Of a stretch of DNA of 64,000 nucleotides, positions 23,080-61,968 are shown in pieces. Each line of letters starts with the position of its first letter. The stretch's first letter is position 1. Position numbers and translations under genes: made by a program. This stretch comes from Oryzias latipes (lineage: Eukaryota; Chordata; Actinopteri; Beloniformes; Adrianichthyidae), in NCBI RefSeq assembly GCF_002234675.1, contig NC_019867.2:2932001-2996000 (forward strand), given 5' to 3'. The notes beneath the pieces were generated by a model, which was not told the origin of the DNA, did not search any database, and was given only the letters and a program-made list of their open reading frames with translations.

Positions 23080-24590
23080 GGGGGGTTCTCCACTTAAAAT
23101 AATCTACGTGATGATCTGACATTTAGTTTTTTTAATGAATGGCTTCAATTTTAACGCTGCTCTAACTGCACTTCAGAGCAAATGTTTCATTCTTCAGCAT
23201 TAAGCTGCACTTCTGAATTTTCTCAGTTATACTTAATAAAAAGAAACAATGACTTTTTTTCTTTTGAATCAACAGTGTTTGACCTTTGGAATGCAAACAA
23301 ATTGTCTCTTGGTTCATCAAAAGCTGTGGTTTGAGCCTTTTGCTGGCTTTTACAGTGCGTCTCCTATTGAGCTGCAGGTGAGTGAAGTTTCCCTGAATCT
23401 CGGATTAATCAATGCGAGTTCTCTCCTGAAAACAAGCTTCTGGTCTTTTCCCTCTCTTCAGAAGCTCAGGGTCTTCTCTTTCCGTCGTCATTGATTTTGC
23501 AGCAGTGAAAAGGGATTTTCTGACCTCCATTGATCATCAGGTCGTTACAGTTAGCAGTTTGCTGGCGACAGCCGACATTCTTTTCCTTCTCCGTGTTCAA
23601 GGTTTCCACTTAACACATTGAGGAGACAGATGCAGAAGCAGTTATTTTCTGTTGATTACCAGCACTCAGCTTGAGGCACTTTCATAGCGAAAGAAAACAA
23701 ATGAAGTATTCTTCTGTTTCTTCTGAAAATGACAAATCGGTTTTGTCGCTCTGCCGAAGACGGCTTGCTCTGCCATTTTGCACAAAGCGTGTATTTAAAA
23801 GACGAGGATTGTCAGGAAGAGCATACTTTCCGTACAAAGACAAAAGAATATCTTTTTCTGCAAAATGAAAATGTTCTTGTCCGTTTATGAACAGACCTCT
23901 GAGAAGTTTCAGTGGCACATGTTGTTGTGGAGCTAAAGCAAAAGGACAATGCCTCCCTCATCCACGTATGACTGGCTGTATAGATAAAATGAGATTAGAG
24001 GTTTTTTCTCCTAAGTAAAACCTCTGAAACATTGGGTGGGACAATTCACCAGGAGGCTAAAAAACACCCTTTCTGACTTGCTGATCCCTCCCCCCTTTCC
24101 TTTACTTTATTTTAACTGTATATTACAACTGGATATTTTATTGCTGCTTTGTTTTTTATCTTATGACAAATTTGATAAACCTTGGGTTCATAGAAAGACG
24201 AAAACAAATAAAACGTTTTAGTATTTTTTTTAATTATTTTGATTATTATTATAAATCTGACCATGGTGGCAGGGACACGAGGACTGAGTAAGGGGTGTGT
24301 AGGAGCCACCAAGGACAAGTCTTAAGGTGGAACCAAGGATGGACATTTTTAACTGTGTTGTTGTTTTCTCGTGTTTCTCATTTCTACTTTTTGATTGTTT
24401 GAGCTTTAAACATGTTGGACTGTATTCATGTTAGGTTGTCATATAAATGAATTGACAGATTTTCAGAACATGCCAATGTACAGATTTATAAAAGTAGTGT
24501 ATGTATATCTGCTTATTTAAGTATTTATCCGCTGGAAACTTGTCAACACTTTTCCATCTCCATGCTGTTTTGGCACATCTGGCACGTTTC
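22738..24590. other. Intergenic, no gene seen
   Basis: T-rich sequence with a GT and poly-G tract at 23045-23085. Open frames under 85 codons have no recognisable features. Confidence 0.45.
23045..23085. repeat. (GT)n followed by a run of about 23 G
   Basis: Alternating GT for about 18 bases runs straight into uninterrupted G at about 23063-23085. The G-run length may be imprecise because such tracts are error-prone in sequencing. Confidence 0.8.
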
Positions 24591-24905
<315 letters not shown>

Positions 24906-27566
24906 AACAAATATTTATTTGTGGATTCAAAAGACACAAGAGGTAATGTCAAAATAAAGTTTTTGTTTTTTTGAATAATCTCTGAAAAATCCTTTTTATT
25001 CAATTATTTCAAATCTAGAATCATGTCAGTCGGAACAAATCATCTCAAAAAGAGTCTTTTTGTTTTTTGAGCGCAGTTGTTTCATGATTTTATTCGTGTT
25101 CCACAGACAGAAGAACATCTGGTGACAGATTCCACGTGTTCAATAAACATATTTGCATTAATCAAAGACAAGTATCAAAATACAGTACGATGGAGAGACA
25201 GAACATTCAGCAGACTACCAACATGTTTCTACACAGTTTTCAGACATTAAAAAACAAAAAAAAGAAGCAGTTTATTTTTTCCTGCTCAAGTTACAAACAA
25301 TAAATATGTTAAGGGTCATGTTTCCTGTCAAAGTGTCTCGAAGAATAAGGCAATAAATGATCCTATTACACCTTTAACAATCTGCGAAAAGAAATTTTAC
25401 TGTTCAGGCACAACTAGATCGGTTACCTTCACTAAAATATCAAAGCAACTCCGGATAAAAAAATATATGAATTCTGGAAAATGAGATTATGTTGGTGGTC
25501 AAACAACGTCTGATGAACAATCATGGCGGTGAGTTGTGCACGGACGCACATTTTTAAAGTGCAAGATGGGAACAAAAATATCAATAAATTCACTTTTTCT
25601 TGTCTTTTCTCAACAAAGTTGAACATTTTGGTTTTCGGATCATTGTGGAGCGTTTACTTGGAATTCAGTCATTTCTGATGTGCAAATTTAGTGAAAGATC
25701 CTTAGAAAGAAAAGCAACAATTTCACAACCAAAATTTGGTTCGGGTATTTATTTAGGAAAATGTTTAATGTAAAGTCAAACATTTTGAAAAAAAAAAGTA
25801 AGAATAAAAGTTAGAATTTAAAGGAAAAACTAGATTTCAATGAACTATCTAAAAAAAACTCTGTTATTTGTGTAAAAAGATTAAGATATTCAGGTTAAAT
25901 TCAGAAATCCTTAAAAAAAACTAATTTCTACATTAAATAAAAGTTGGAGTTTTAAGCCCAAATTCTGGGGCTAATATCTGAATTTCATCTTTTTCTGACA
26001 TTTTGACACTGAGGACAAAATTCTCAAATGAATGTCAGAATTTGTTGGAACAAGTCAAACGTTACAGAATTTTACATTTTGACCACATTTGCTTAAAAGA
26101 TTTCATTTTTCATTATTTTAATTTCCTTTTGTCGTTCTCAACTTGACTTACAGGGATTTGGAAAATCCAGACTATAGGATAAAAATGTGTCCTTTCAAAA
26201 ATAATCATTTTAGATTTGCGTGATGTGTAAATAAAATGCAGAACCGTACAAAATTCTACTATCTTGGATCTCTCCTCAGTTTGACTTCAAGTAAAGAAAC
26301 ATCTCTTATTTTGGTGAGTTGGCCTGTTTTCTGATCCCACTTCCTGCAGCTTTACTTTAGTTTGGATGTCTGCACTGTCTGCTGTGGCACAAAATGCATG
26401 CACATGAAAACAAGCCATCCCCAAATGATGTTTTTTCTTTACACATATTTTTTATTGCAGTGCTTTTCAAATCTATCAGCTGTGCCTGTTTATTTCTTTG
26501 TTTACTAATTTTTATATATTTTTTTCCAAATATCTGGTTAAACTTATTGCTCTATAGCAATGCATTTAATACATTTGCATCCCCAAAAACAATCAGGTTG
26601 CACTGAATGCATATTCTTCAACTGACTGTAAAACACACTTTGAAAACAGTCATGTGGGAGAAACAGATCATGTCAAGGCAGAACTTTTATTTATTTATGT
26701 ATTTATTTTTTGACATTAAGCGCGTGCAAAAGCAGCCTCTCATGCATCTGATGCCTGGCTTTTGCAACAGCTGGCTCAATGCGCCACTCGTCTTGGTCAC
26801 AGTTGTTATTTGGTGATTGAAACAGTTCTGGAACACAGTCATGATTGTTAGTACACTGAGAGAAACTTTTACAAATATGTCAGAACAAGTTTTTTATTTT
26901 TTTATTTTATTGTTTTTAGATCCATGCATTTCATGCATAGATGGTGGTCTTCCTCCAAGGCCTGCTGAGCAGAGTTGAGTATTTGCTGCATGTCGACCTA
27001 AATTCCCGCTGAACCGGGTTCGAGCGGCCTCCCACAACCCACTCTGTTCTGCTTATTGCACCACTACTCAGTCTTAACCAGTTAACGTTTCCTGCTCTTT
27101 TGCCATCTCAGTCAGCTTTTGTCGTTCCTTTTCTTTACCCACAATGCCTCAGTTTTTTTTTTCAGTTTTTCAAAATGGTGCACAGGACAAATACAGAACC
27201 GGACAGTCACCACATTCTTCTCTACAGCTGTCACCACTGATGCAACACTGCTCAATGCACACAGCTAATGAATATTCAAGGTTATCTGACTGAGAATGAT
27301 ATGTGTCATCGGCGGTCCACCAAAAAAAAACATTTGAGTCTTTTTGTGAAATCCTGCCGTCCTTGAATGTTTGTCTCTGTCAGTGAGACAAGTTCCTCCT
27401 CATATAAAGTCCTTGGTGTCTTCAGTGATTCTGCAGTCATCTGTTGGTCTGTTTTGCAGCTGGATGATTGTCTGTTTTATGTTTTTTTTTTTTATTAATT
27501 TATTTTTCTGTGTAGTTTCTTCAGTCATTTTTTATGTAAAGCAGTCTTCGGTGCCAGGGCTCCTAT
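24906..27566 (-). other. Probable cabp7 3' UTR and downstream sequence, end not resolved
   Basis: cabp7 reads leftward and stops at 27567, so its 3' UTR lies here. Several TTTATT words (AATAAA on the - strand) occur, for example at 27494, around 26690-26710 and near 25091, and I cannot tell which is used. There is no recognisable repeat between about 25000 and 27300, which fits a long 3' UTR. ORFs here are short and unsupported. Confidence 0.4.
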
Positions 27567-53982
<26,416 letters not shown>

Positions 53983-55000
53983 GGCTGCGACCTTTGGCTG
54001 CCACCTGCACCCTCGTCATAAAGGAAGACCTACAGGGAGGATCTCGACTTCCCCCTGCGATCTCTGAGGGAACGGAGGAGCGAGTCCATGGATGAGGGGC
54101 GACGGGGGGAGGGGGGGGTCTGCAGCGTGGTGTCCCTTTGATCTTCTTTTTCGGTCAGAGAATGAAAATTACAAAAAAAAAAAAATGCGTGGTGGTGTAT
54201 TACCTCAAAGCAGCAAAGGTCTGAGCTTGCACACCAAAATAAACCCCAAAAATGCCAAAGGCGCACAGAGACGCTCCACAGCTGCGCCTGATCCGTGGAG
54301 GTCACCTGCGCGTGGCGTGATCCAAGCAGACACTGGCAAATCGCAGGGTATCAAATCAATCCACCGACGTGTTTCAGGTTCAGGGATTGCCTGCTGCGTG
54401 CAGCCTCCTGCATCCACTTGTTGGATCCTGCACGCGCGCTCGCTGGACGCACTCCTTCCTCGCGCTCCTGGCACCTTCACATGATCCACGGACGCGACAC
54501 AGCAAGAAATCCTCACAGGAGGTGAAAAGCCCGCGAATGTCGAGGACTGATCAGATCCTGCCAGGTTCCTCGCGCTGCGTTAACTGACTTAGCGGGGTTT
54601 GATTCGTGGGGGGGGCGCGTGGGCGCTTTGTGATCCAGATGAGCTCCATAACCAAATTCGTTTTTTTTTTAGATAAGATATGATAGACCACCTCCCCTCC
54701 GTGCCTCACATGTGACACATGCACGCACAGAGCACGCGCACACTTCATGGGTGTAGAAAATCCACAAATACCCCCTCCCGCCCCCCTATGTTTATATTTA
54801 GTTTATTTTACTGCTTCCCAGCAGGCATACCCACGATGTGTGATTGTGCGTCGGGCGCACGCGTCGGGTGGCGTGCACAAGTCGCCACCGCGTTTGCACG
54901 AAGTGTTTCTTTAAACTTTTGATGTGAAGCACGCGCGCGTGCAGCCGCAGCAGCCGGCAGGAATGAGGCTGCGCATCACGCAGATCCCGCAGCTTTGAGC

Positions 55001-56190
55001 CGGGAAGAGTCAAATGTCGCATCTTCTCTCATGGTGTCTCCTCAGCTGCACTTTCGTTGCAGTGCAGCAACACCTGTCAGCTCACTAAAAACACATTAGA
55101 GGAAGGTGATAGTGAGATTTAAAAAAAACGCACACATTGGTGCTTTCCTTAGGGAGGAATAATGTCAAGTGTGAGGACTCACTACACACCAGGAACACCA
55201 GGAGGACCCATGCAGGAGGTCCTCAAACAAACAGAAGATACAACAAATTACTGACCCAGTGCAGGTCAGACATCATGATCCAACTATCGGAAAGAGCCTT
55301 TTGGACAAAAGTTCAAAGATAAAGACACTGCAAGAACATAAAGAAACACCTGGACAACCTCTGGACCTATGTTCTCATGAGAAACAGTAAGAACCTTCTG
55401 GAAAGAGAGAATCTCGTTACTTTTGGAAATATTAGTAACAGCTGAGCATGGTGGTGGTAATATGATAGGGTTAGGCTCTTCCTTTCACAGAGATGTAAAC
55501 ACAGATTCAAAACACTTTTGTTTTCATCATAACAAAAAACATACCAAAAATGGATGAGCAGTCCGCCTGTGCTTCTTCAGAATTTCATGAGGCAAACCTC
55601 CTTAAATCAAGCAATTTATTGAAGAAACAAAAACTTTGTACAGACAACCTCCAAAGAGCTTTCAGCAAGACTGTAAAGATCAGAGCCCTGCCCTGTTTAT
55701 CTGTGGGTTATTTTATTCTATCCATGAAAGAAGAAGCAGAATGACTCTTCTTTCTGAAAAGTCAAGTTTGAACCTTCAAACACCCCATGAGGTGGAAAGC
55801 TTGTAAGTAAAGGAAGCAAAAAAATGTAATCTATGTTAATTTAAACATGGGAAAAAACTGTCTGAATGTCTCTGCTGGAAAACGTTTCAAAGGAGTTTTC
55901 CAAAAACGATTAGAAACATCCTTAACGCTCCTGCCCGAGTCTCAGGGTCTCACTGGAATCCCAAAGAAAAAAAAAAAAGAACTCATTTGCTTCAAAAGGA
56001 TGCTCTCCATCCATTCAGATGCAGGTGTCTTTTGTTCCCATCTAAAACTGTTCTTCTTTTGCTTTCTGTTGGTCAGAAATGTGGAAATAATGTTGTTAGT
56101 TCTTCAATAGTAGTGAACTCTTCTAAAGCCAAATGCCGGAAATGCATTGCAGGAAACGCACACATGAGAACATGATCCAAAAACAAGTGA
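55001..56190. other. Upstream of cabp7, no gene seen
   Basis: 55130-55510 has vague Tc1-like wording (TGAGCATGGTGGTGGTAATA), too decayed to call firmly. The 87-codon frame at 55847-56110 has no recognisable domain. Confidence 0.4.
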
Positions 56191-57039
56191 AAGACCCACT
56201 CTGATGAAAATTCTGTTTTGTTTTGTTTTCTGATGATGAGGGACATGTAGAAAGAACAGTAAGCTTAAGATTGCATTTCTGAGTGTGTCTTTATTCAAAT
56301 CGCTGTGAATCGGGAGCAGACGAGAAAATGCCGTACTGAAAAAGAGCTTATTTGTAAATGCGCTGGGCGCGCCACAAGCTCCATGCTGCGAGCTCTCAGC
56401 CACGGCGACGGGATGGGGGGGTGGTTATGCTCCACGCCAACAGTCCTGCCCAGAACTCAGAAGTGAATTTCAATGAGCTCCTGCCACCCTGCAGGAAGTA
56501 TGTCCTAAACCAGTGTTTTTCAACCAGTGTGCTGCGGCAAACAGTGTGCCATGAGCAATTACCCATTCACTGATCTAAAATCATTTTCCATCTCCAGGAT
56601 ATCAGCTCTGTGTTCATCCAAACAGGCCCTGATAAAACACTGAGTAGTTAGAAATAGGAATGATCATAAAAGACTTATTTCTTTGTGTTTATTTGATTCT
56701 CACTTCGCCCCTTTAACTGTCTCCACCAATCAATCTTGGAGGCTTAATCACACGTCATCTGTCTGACCAATTAGAAGAGGTTAAAGTCCTCACTTCCTTG
56801 TTCCGATTCTGCTCATAAAGTCTCTAAATACCAACAAAAATTCCAGCTAAAGCTCGTCTTTAGCGGTGTAGCTTTCTGCAGGATCCGGTGTCAGACCGTG
56901 AAGCTCAATGAAGCTCAGAGAGTGTCTGTGATCTGCGGCAGTTTCGCACTACATCTCCCATGATGCATCGGTGACAGCGTCTCAGCGTACAATGAGTCTT
57001 CCCTGTTAAACGTCTTAAAACAACAACGAACGCACATTA

Positions 57040-58140
57040 CAGTTTTTCTCAGTCGCTTTAGTACAATTCTCAGATCAGAATAAAATTCCCAAAACTATTT
57101 GTTCAATCTTCATATCATGATGTCACTTGTGCACATCATATAAGCAGTTTCTCACTTCTTTGAACAAGTTGCAATTGCTTTGGTACATCCATGCAAATGA
57201 TTATGTACAATGGCGACAGTGGCTCAGGTGGTTGAGCTGGTCGTCCAATGATCAAAGGGTTGGCGGTTCAATCCCCGCTCCTACCAGCCAAAAAAAAAAA
57301 AATGTCATTGTGTCTTTGGGCAAGATACTTCACCCTCCTTTCCTCCAGTGTGTCTCCACTGGTGTGTGAATGTGTGTGAATGATCCTGGTGATGTTCAGA
57401 GGGGCCGTAGGCACGAACTGGCAGCCACGCCTCTGTCAGTCTGCCCCAGGGCAGCTGTAGCTACAACCGTAGCTTACCATCACCAAGTATGAATGAGGAG
57501 TGAATGAATAATGGACACAATGTAAGCGCTTTGGGTGTCTTGAAAAGTGCAGATAAATCCAATCCATTATTATTAATTCTCTGCTCTTTGCTACATTATC
57601 AATTGTTTATGTCATGTTGATCAAAATGTATTATATAGTTCACTGTGCAATAGTCTTACTCCTCAAAACACCTAGTCATTAGTTCATCGAATAAGTCATT
57701 AACTGCAAAATGGTTGACCAAGTTGTCATAATGTGACAACAAATTACAATATGAACAATAAAAGTGTAAATGTGAATCTTGTCCAGTCTCTTGCAATCAA
57801 ACAAAAAAGATGTAACTTTTGTCATCCAAACTTTAGCCATAGTTTCCATCAGAACCTCCCTCTAAAGTACACAGTTATATTAAAAACATGACTAAGTCAT
57901 TTGACTGTCTTGTTCGTAGACAATGACACAAGGACTTGTTGTTCTGATGGCACTGACATGTTTAATGACATAAAGACTTAGTTTGGAGAGATGAACTAAA
58001 GATTTTGAGCAAGTTACAGGCTTTTGCAAGAAATCCATAGTGTTTTGCTGTTTGTACAAATTGTTTTGAGAAATGCACACACGTATTTGCAAACTTCAAT
58101 TCTGATCTGAGAATTGTACTAAAGCGACTAAGAAAAACTG
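57040..58140. mobile_element. Tc1/mariner-type non-autonomous element, 1.1 kb, nested in the hAT element
   Basis: The terminal inverted repeats are about 42 bp with one mismatch (left CAGTTTTTCTCAGTCGCTTT..., right complement CAGTTTTTCTTAGTCGCTTT...). TA flanks both ends (57038-57039 and 58141-58142), as expected for Tc1/mariner insertion. There is no transposase ORF. A SINE interrupts it at about 57211-57574. Confidence 0.92.
57211..57574 (+). repeat. tRNA-derived SINE, nested in the Tc1/mariner element
   Basis: The head has RNA polymerase III promoter words: A-box-like TGGCTCAGGTGG (57220-57231) and B-box-like GGTTCAATCCC (57265-57275). The body holds GTGTCTTTGGGCAAGATACT and CTGCCCCAGGGCAGCTGTAG. 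The tail is ATTATTATTAATT-like. Exact ends and target duplication are unclear. The A-run at about 57289-57301 splits the head from the body. Confidence 0.85.
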
Positions 58141-58905
58141 TAAAGAGTTTTAAATCTTCTTGATGAAATCAGAGGTCAACAGTTTAGTTCTTCTTCAAGG
58201 TTTGTGTTTCTGAACAGCCAAACATCCCAGAGTTTTGTCCAAGTCCTCTTTCTCACTGAAACACTTTCCTAATAACGTCTGGGTTATTTTAGATATTAAA
58301 CTTAAGAAGAAGTAATGACAACATTTAAGAAACAGGATTGAGGTAAAGTGGCCAACAGACTCAATTAAACTAAATTGAAAAAAAATGTATCTAAAAAGAA
58401 ATAAAACATTTTTGTTGAAGTTTTCAAAGACTTCATCTTTGATTAAGACGAGAGAAAAACTAACAAAACTTCAACATGTTCACTTTTTCTGTAGCTACAG
58501 GAAACATATATAATGTTAGTCGTTTTGTGTAAAATCTATCAAACATATTGTGATCATATAACTGTTTTTTGTGAGGTTACATAAAATTTCATGTTAATAA
58601 ACTGAAGGGAAAAACAACTACAAGGGTAAAAATGTCAAATAATTTAGTTGAAAATTATTACTAGAAACTAACTTAACTTTTATTACAACTTTTAGAATAA
58701 ACATTGTGGAGGGGCTGCACATTAATACAGACTATAGAGTTTCTAATTTTTTAATTTTTGTGCCGTGGGATTTTTGTCAAGGATAAAGTGTGCTTTGACT
58801 CATAAAAGGTTGAAAAACACTGTCCTAGACATTAACGTTTTGTTGGGTATTTTGGCTAAAAACAGCATCATCATAATTAAAAGACCACTGGGAACATTTT
58901 GAACA

Positions 58906-61444
58906 GGTCGCATGACACAACTGCAAATTCTTGCAGCTAAACGGCCCAACTGTTGATTTACTATCACATTGTAAATCACATTTCTTGGCATTCTTACACA
59001 AATAAAGGGAAATTAAAGTACATTAGGTTCTATCTACACCGTCAGAGTCGAACTCTGATCCTTTTGATGGAAGATTTGGTGGAATGTTTCTAAATCCTGT
59101 GATCTGTGGATGGAGATGAACGCCCCAACGCACTCAAGAGAAAACACCAAAAATCAACACCTGGTAGGATTTCTGTGAGGAAATGTCTTTCATGCACGTG
59201 CTGTCAGTGTTCTCGACAAACTTCTCTTCACCCACAGGGAGACAATGGACCTTGGAACGAAAAGAAATCAGAAGAAAACTAAAACTTTAACTTCTGATAA
59301 AGCCACAGAGCAATCTGTCTGGTGTGTCACCATGTTTTCCAGACATCTGCGCTCTTCTCAAGGCTGATTACCTGGATCAGCTGTGTCCGGTCAATTAGGA
59401 CATAGCAGAGCAGGGTACATTGGAAATCAAGCAGAAATGCCCACTCCTGGTCTGACAAGTGTTTAAAAGCTTCCAAACAAGCTTTATCTTAAAATTGTAT
59501 CAGGATTAAAGACAAAAAGTTTTCATTTTTAATCATATTGGCCATCTCCGGTGTTCAGTTTTGGGACAACGATATGGTAAAATTGTATCCCAAACCCTAA
59601 AAACCTCAAATAAAGACGGATTTAAACTAAATCTGTTCATTTTTTTCTCTCACAGCCCAGTGAAGAACCTAAATACGCACTAAAACTGCTGGTTTAATTT
59701 TAGCAGAATTAAAGGGGAAAAAAAGATAGAAAGACTTTTATTTATTTTAATGTTACCTTCTAAATGTTCTGACTGCAAATTTCTGTTTTTCAGTGTAAAC
59801 CGAAAAACAAGATGACAAAAATGAGATAAACACACATGACAAATGTGTCTATTTCTTTTTTTCATTATTCTAGACAGAAAGGCAGAAAGTCCATAGGAAG
59901 CGGGTTTATTGTGATGCTGCCAATATGATCAAATCCATTTGGGCCCCTGGAACAAATAAAACCTTTTCAACTCTGACTGTGTCCTTGGCTATTGACCAGC
60001 ACAGAGGAAAAGTATTGGAGTGAATAATGACCCGTACTGCAAACCCATTGAGCGGCTCCTGGATTAGAAGCATGGAGCCAGAGAGCTGCAGACTAAAGGG
60101 GATGGATGGAGGGGAAAGCTATTATGGCCTGTTTGGTCAAAACAGGAAAGACAGATGTTCTCGTGTCAGAATCTTGCTGCTTAGAAAGCTTCAAATTCAA
60201 ACAGTTTAATGTTGTTTGATGATGCCGTTTTAAAATCTGACATTATAGCATCATTACGTATTCCAATGTCAGGGTTGGGAGAACTGCGACCGTTTGTCTT
60301 TGCAAATTCGTGTTTTATCTCCACTACTCTAGTCTAACCGGTGCCACCATTCCTGATTTTGTGTGAGGAGCTTCCTCTACGCCGGAATTCAGACTGTCGG
60401 TGGGCGCCAGCACTGAATCCTCCTCTGAATGAAGCTGCCGGATCAACATAAGCTGCAGCAAAGGCCAAAGCACACATTCCCCTGGTACTCTGACTTGTGT
60501 TTATCTCCACAATGCCTCCTCCACCCTTTTCTTCCTTCACTTCTTTTTCTTTTCTTTTTTTTTTGCCGGTCGGCTCCGAGCCGGACCGTGGCGGTGGTTT
60601 TTCAAAGGATGCGGGTGCCTGTTTGAAGTGCTGCTTTGCTATTTGGGGAGCTTCCACCGGGAAAAGGTGTAGGAGGAAAAGATCGGCTTTGGAAGCGCCG
60701 TTTTTTCTTTCTTTCCTGCCTCCTAAAGAAAATTTGTGCATGAAAACCCAACAGCCGCCCCTGGTGGCAAACAGACGCAGGATGGCTCGTCTGCAGCGAC
60801 ACGCTCTTGATCATCCAAATAAAGGTTGAGCACATCTTTGCAGAGCGGACCCTGATTCTATTAGAGGGAAATGATGACACACTGGGAGTATTTGAACAAA
60901 CACAGAGACATCTTTCCAAATATTCTCTTATACCAGGCAATGTGTCAACATCTATTCATTCTTGCTTGAGGCCAAAACATCCAAATTAAAAAGTAATGAA
61001 ATGAAACCTGTGGGATTTAGAACATCTGCTTTACTTCACTTGCTGTTCTGGAGCAAGTGATCTGTTTATTAAGCAACATGTGGGACTTTCCAAGACCTTT
61101 ACACCTCACCTAAGGATTCTGTGTCACATCTGCATCTAATGGAACAAATCCTGACAGAAATTCCAGATTTATTCATAATTAAATGTGTTTGGAAATACCT
61201 TAAAGTCCCAAATTTGAATCAAAGTAAAGAGCTTTGGAGACTTGACGTGTGGTACAATAATCTAATGTAACTTTTGCAAAATAATGATTTTTACTCCACC
61301 AGGAATTCTCAGTGATCTGTAATTTGTCTTTTTCTGTTGAAAATGGAAACAGTGCTGCTCACAGCAACAAAATACAGTTGAAGCTTCATGAAATGGGTCT
61401 CTGTGCTTTTCTAACAGCTGCACACCAGCTCACATAACCAAGTT
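58906..61444. other. Intergenic, no gene seen
   Basis: 60340-60830 is GC-richer and open on both strands (110 codons + and 135 codons -), without known domains. The rest is ordinary AT-rich DNA. Confidence 0.4.
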
Positions 61445-61690
61445 CAATGTCAAGAGTGAGATGGAGTGGTGTAAAGCCCATGCCACTAAACCGTGCAGCC
61501 ATGGAAACGTGGTTTTAGGAAAAAGAGGAAAAGCACTTCCAAAAAATCTCCGTTTGGAAATTTACAGGAACCGTCTCATCCGCCTGACAAAATTTGTTAT
61601 TTGGTGGAGGTGGGTTAATGGTATGGGTCTGTTTGTCCCTCACTTTGCAGATAGGGCTCAATGCAACTGAATGTATAAAATAAGATGATG
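61445..61690 (+). pseudogene. Tc1/mariner transposase remnant (central part)
   Basis: Contains MEWCKAHAT, then KRG-type basic sequence and, after frameshifts, FGGGGLMVWVCLS-like wording (TTATTTGGTGGAGGTGGGTT, AATGGTATGGGTCTGTTTG). This follows the Tc1 order WCKAR ... W..VLWSDES ... GGGGIMVWGCFS. Too broken to be active. Confidence 0.65.
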
Positions 61691-61749
61691 CTCCAAGAAA
61701 AACTCTTTTAGGATGAATTGGAACCATAACATCAGTGTCTGTCAATCTA

Positions 61750-61968
61750 TTTTCTTTCTTGTGGGGGCAGCAGTCTCAGCAAAGATGCCCAGACTTCCCA
61801 TGGCGTTTCCAAGCTAACTGAGAGATGTAGTCTCTCCTTCCAGCGTGTCCTGGGTCTTCCCCGGGGCCTCAGCCTGGTGGGATATGCCCAAAACACCTCC
61901 CCAAGGAGGCTTTCAGGAGTCATATGGACCAGATAGTACAGTTTTGACCCAAAACAGGATTTTTCCAT
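61750..61968 (-). pseudogene. Non-LTR retrotransposon ORF2 extreme C-terminal remnant
   Basis: The - strand frame reads HMTPESLLGEVFWAYPTRLR, PRGRPRTRWKE and, near the end, VWASLLRLLPP. This matches the family pattern RMP..RLPGEVFRACPT..RPRGRPRTRWRDYI ... EVWASLLRLLPP that ends a widespread fish LINE protein. The frame is shortened in the middle. Confidence 0.8.

Larger units (their letters stand above)
56511..58822. mobile_element. Non-autonomous hAT element, 2.3 kb, with 8-bp target duplication
   Basis: The termini are a perfect 15-bp inverted repeat (CAGTGTTTTTCAACC at 56511-56525 and its complement at 58808-58822). The flanks TCCTAAAC (56503-56510) and TCCTAGAC (58823-58830) are an 8-bp target duplication with one change; 8 bp is diagnostic of hAT. 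The ends include the TGTGCTGCGGCA / TGCCGTGGGA wording common to vertebrate hAT families. No transposase ORF is seen. It contains a Tc1/mariner-type insertion. Confidence 0.93.
56191..58905. mobile_element. IQPYSF-family MITE, copy g, split by a hAT element
   Basis: Starts AAGACCCACTCTGATGAAAA and reads through TTTCTGATGATGAGGGACAT, GCATTTCTGAGTGTG and CAGAACTCAGAAGTGAATTT to GCAGGAAGTATGTCCTAAAC. It resumes after the insertion with TAGACATTAACG, AAAAACAGCATCATCATAAT and AAGACCACTGGGAACATTTT. The right terminus is decayed near 58905. Confidence 0.85.

Noticed and set aside
57211..57290. A tRNA gene
   Set aside because: A- and B-box-like words are present, but the sequence does not fold into a cloverleaf with a clear anticodon arm and continues into a SINE body and tail.
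60334..60829. 135-codon - and 110-codon + frames
   Set aside because: They overlap each other in a purine/pyrimidine-skewed block (Lys/Glu-rich versus Phe/Ser-rich). No family resemblance.
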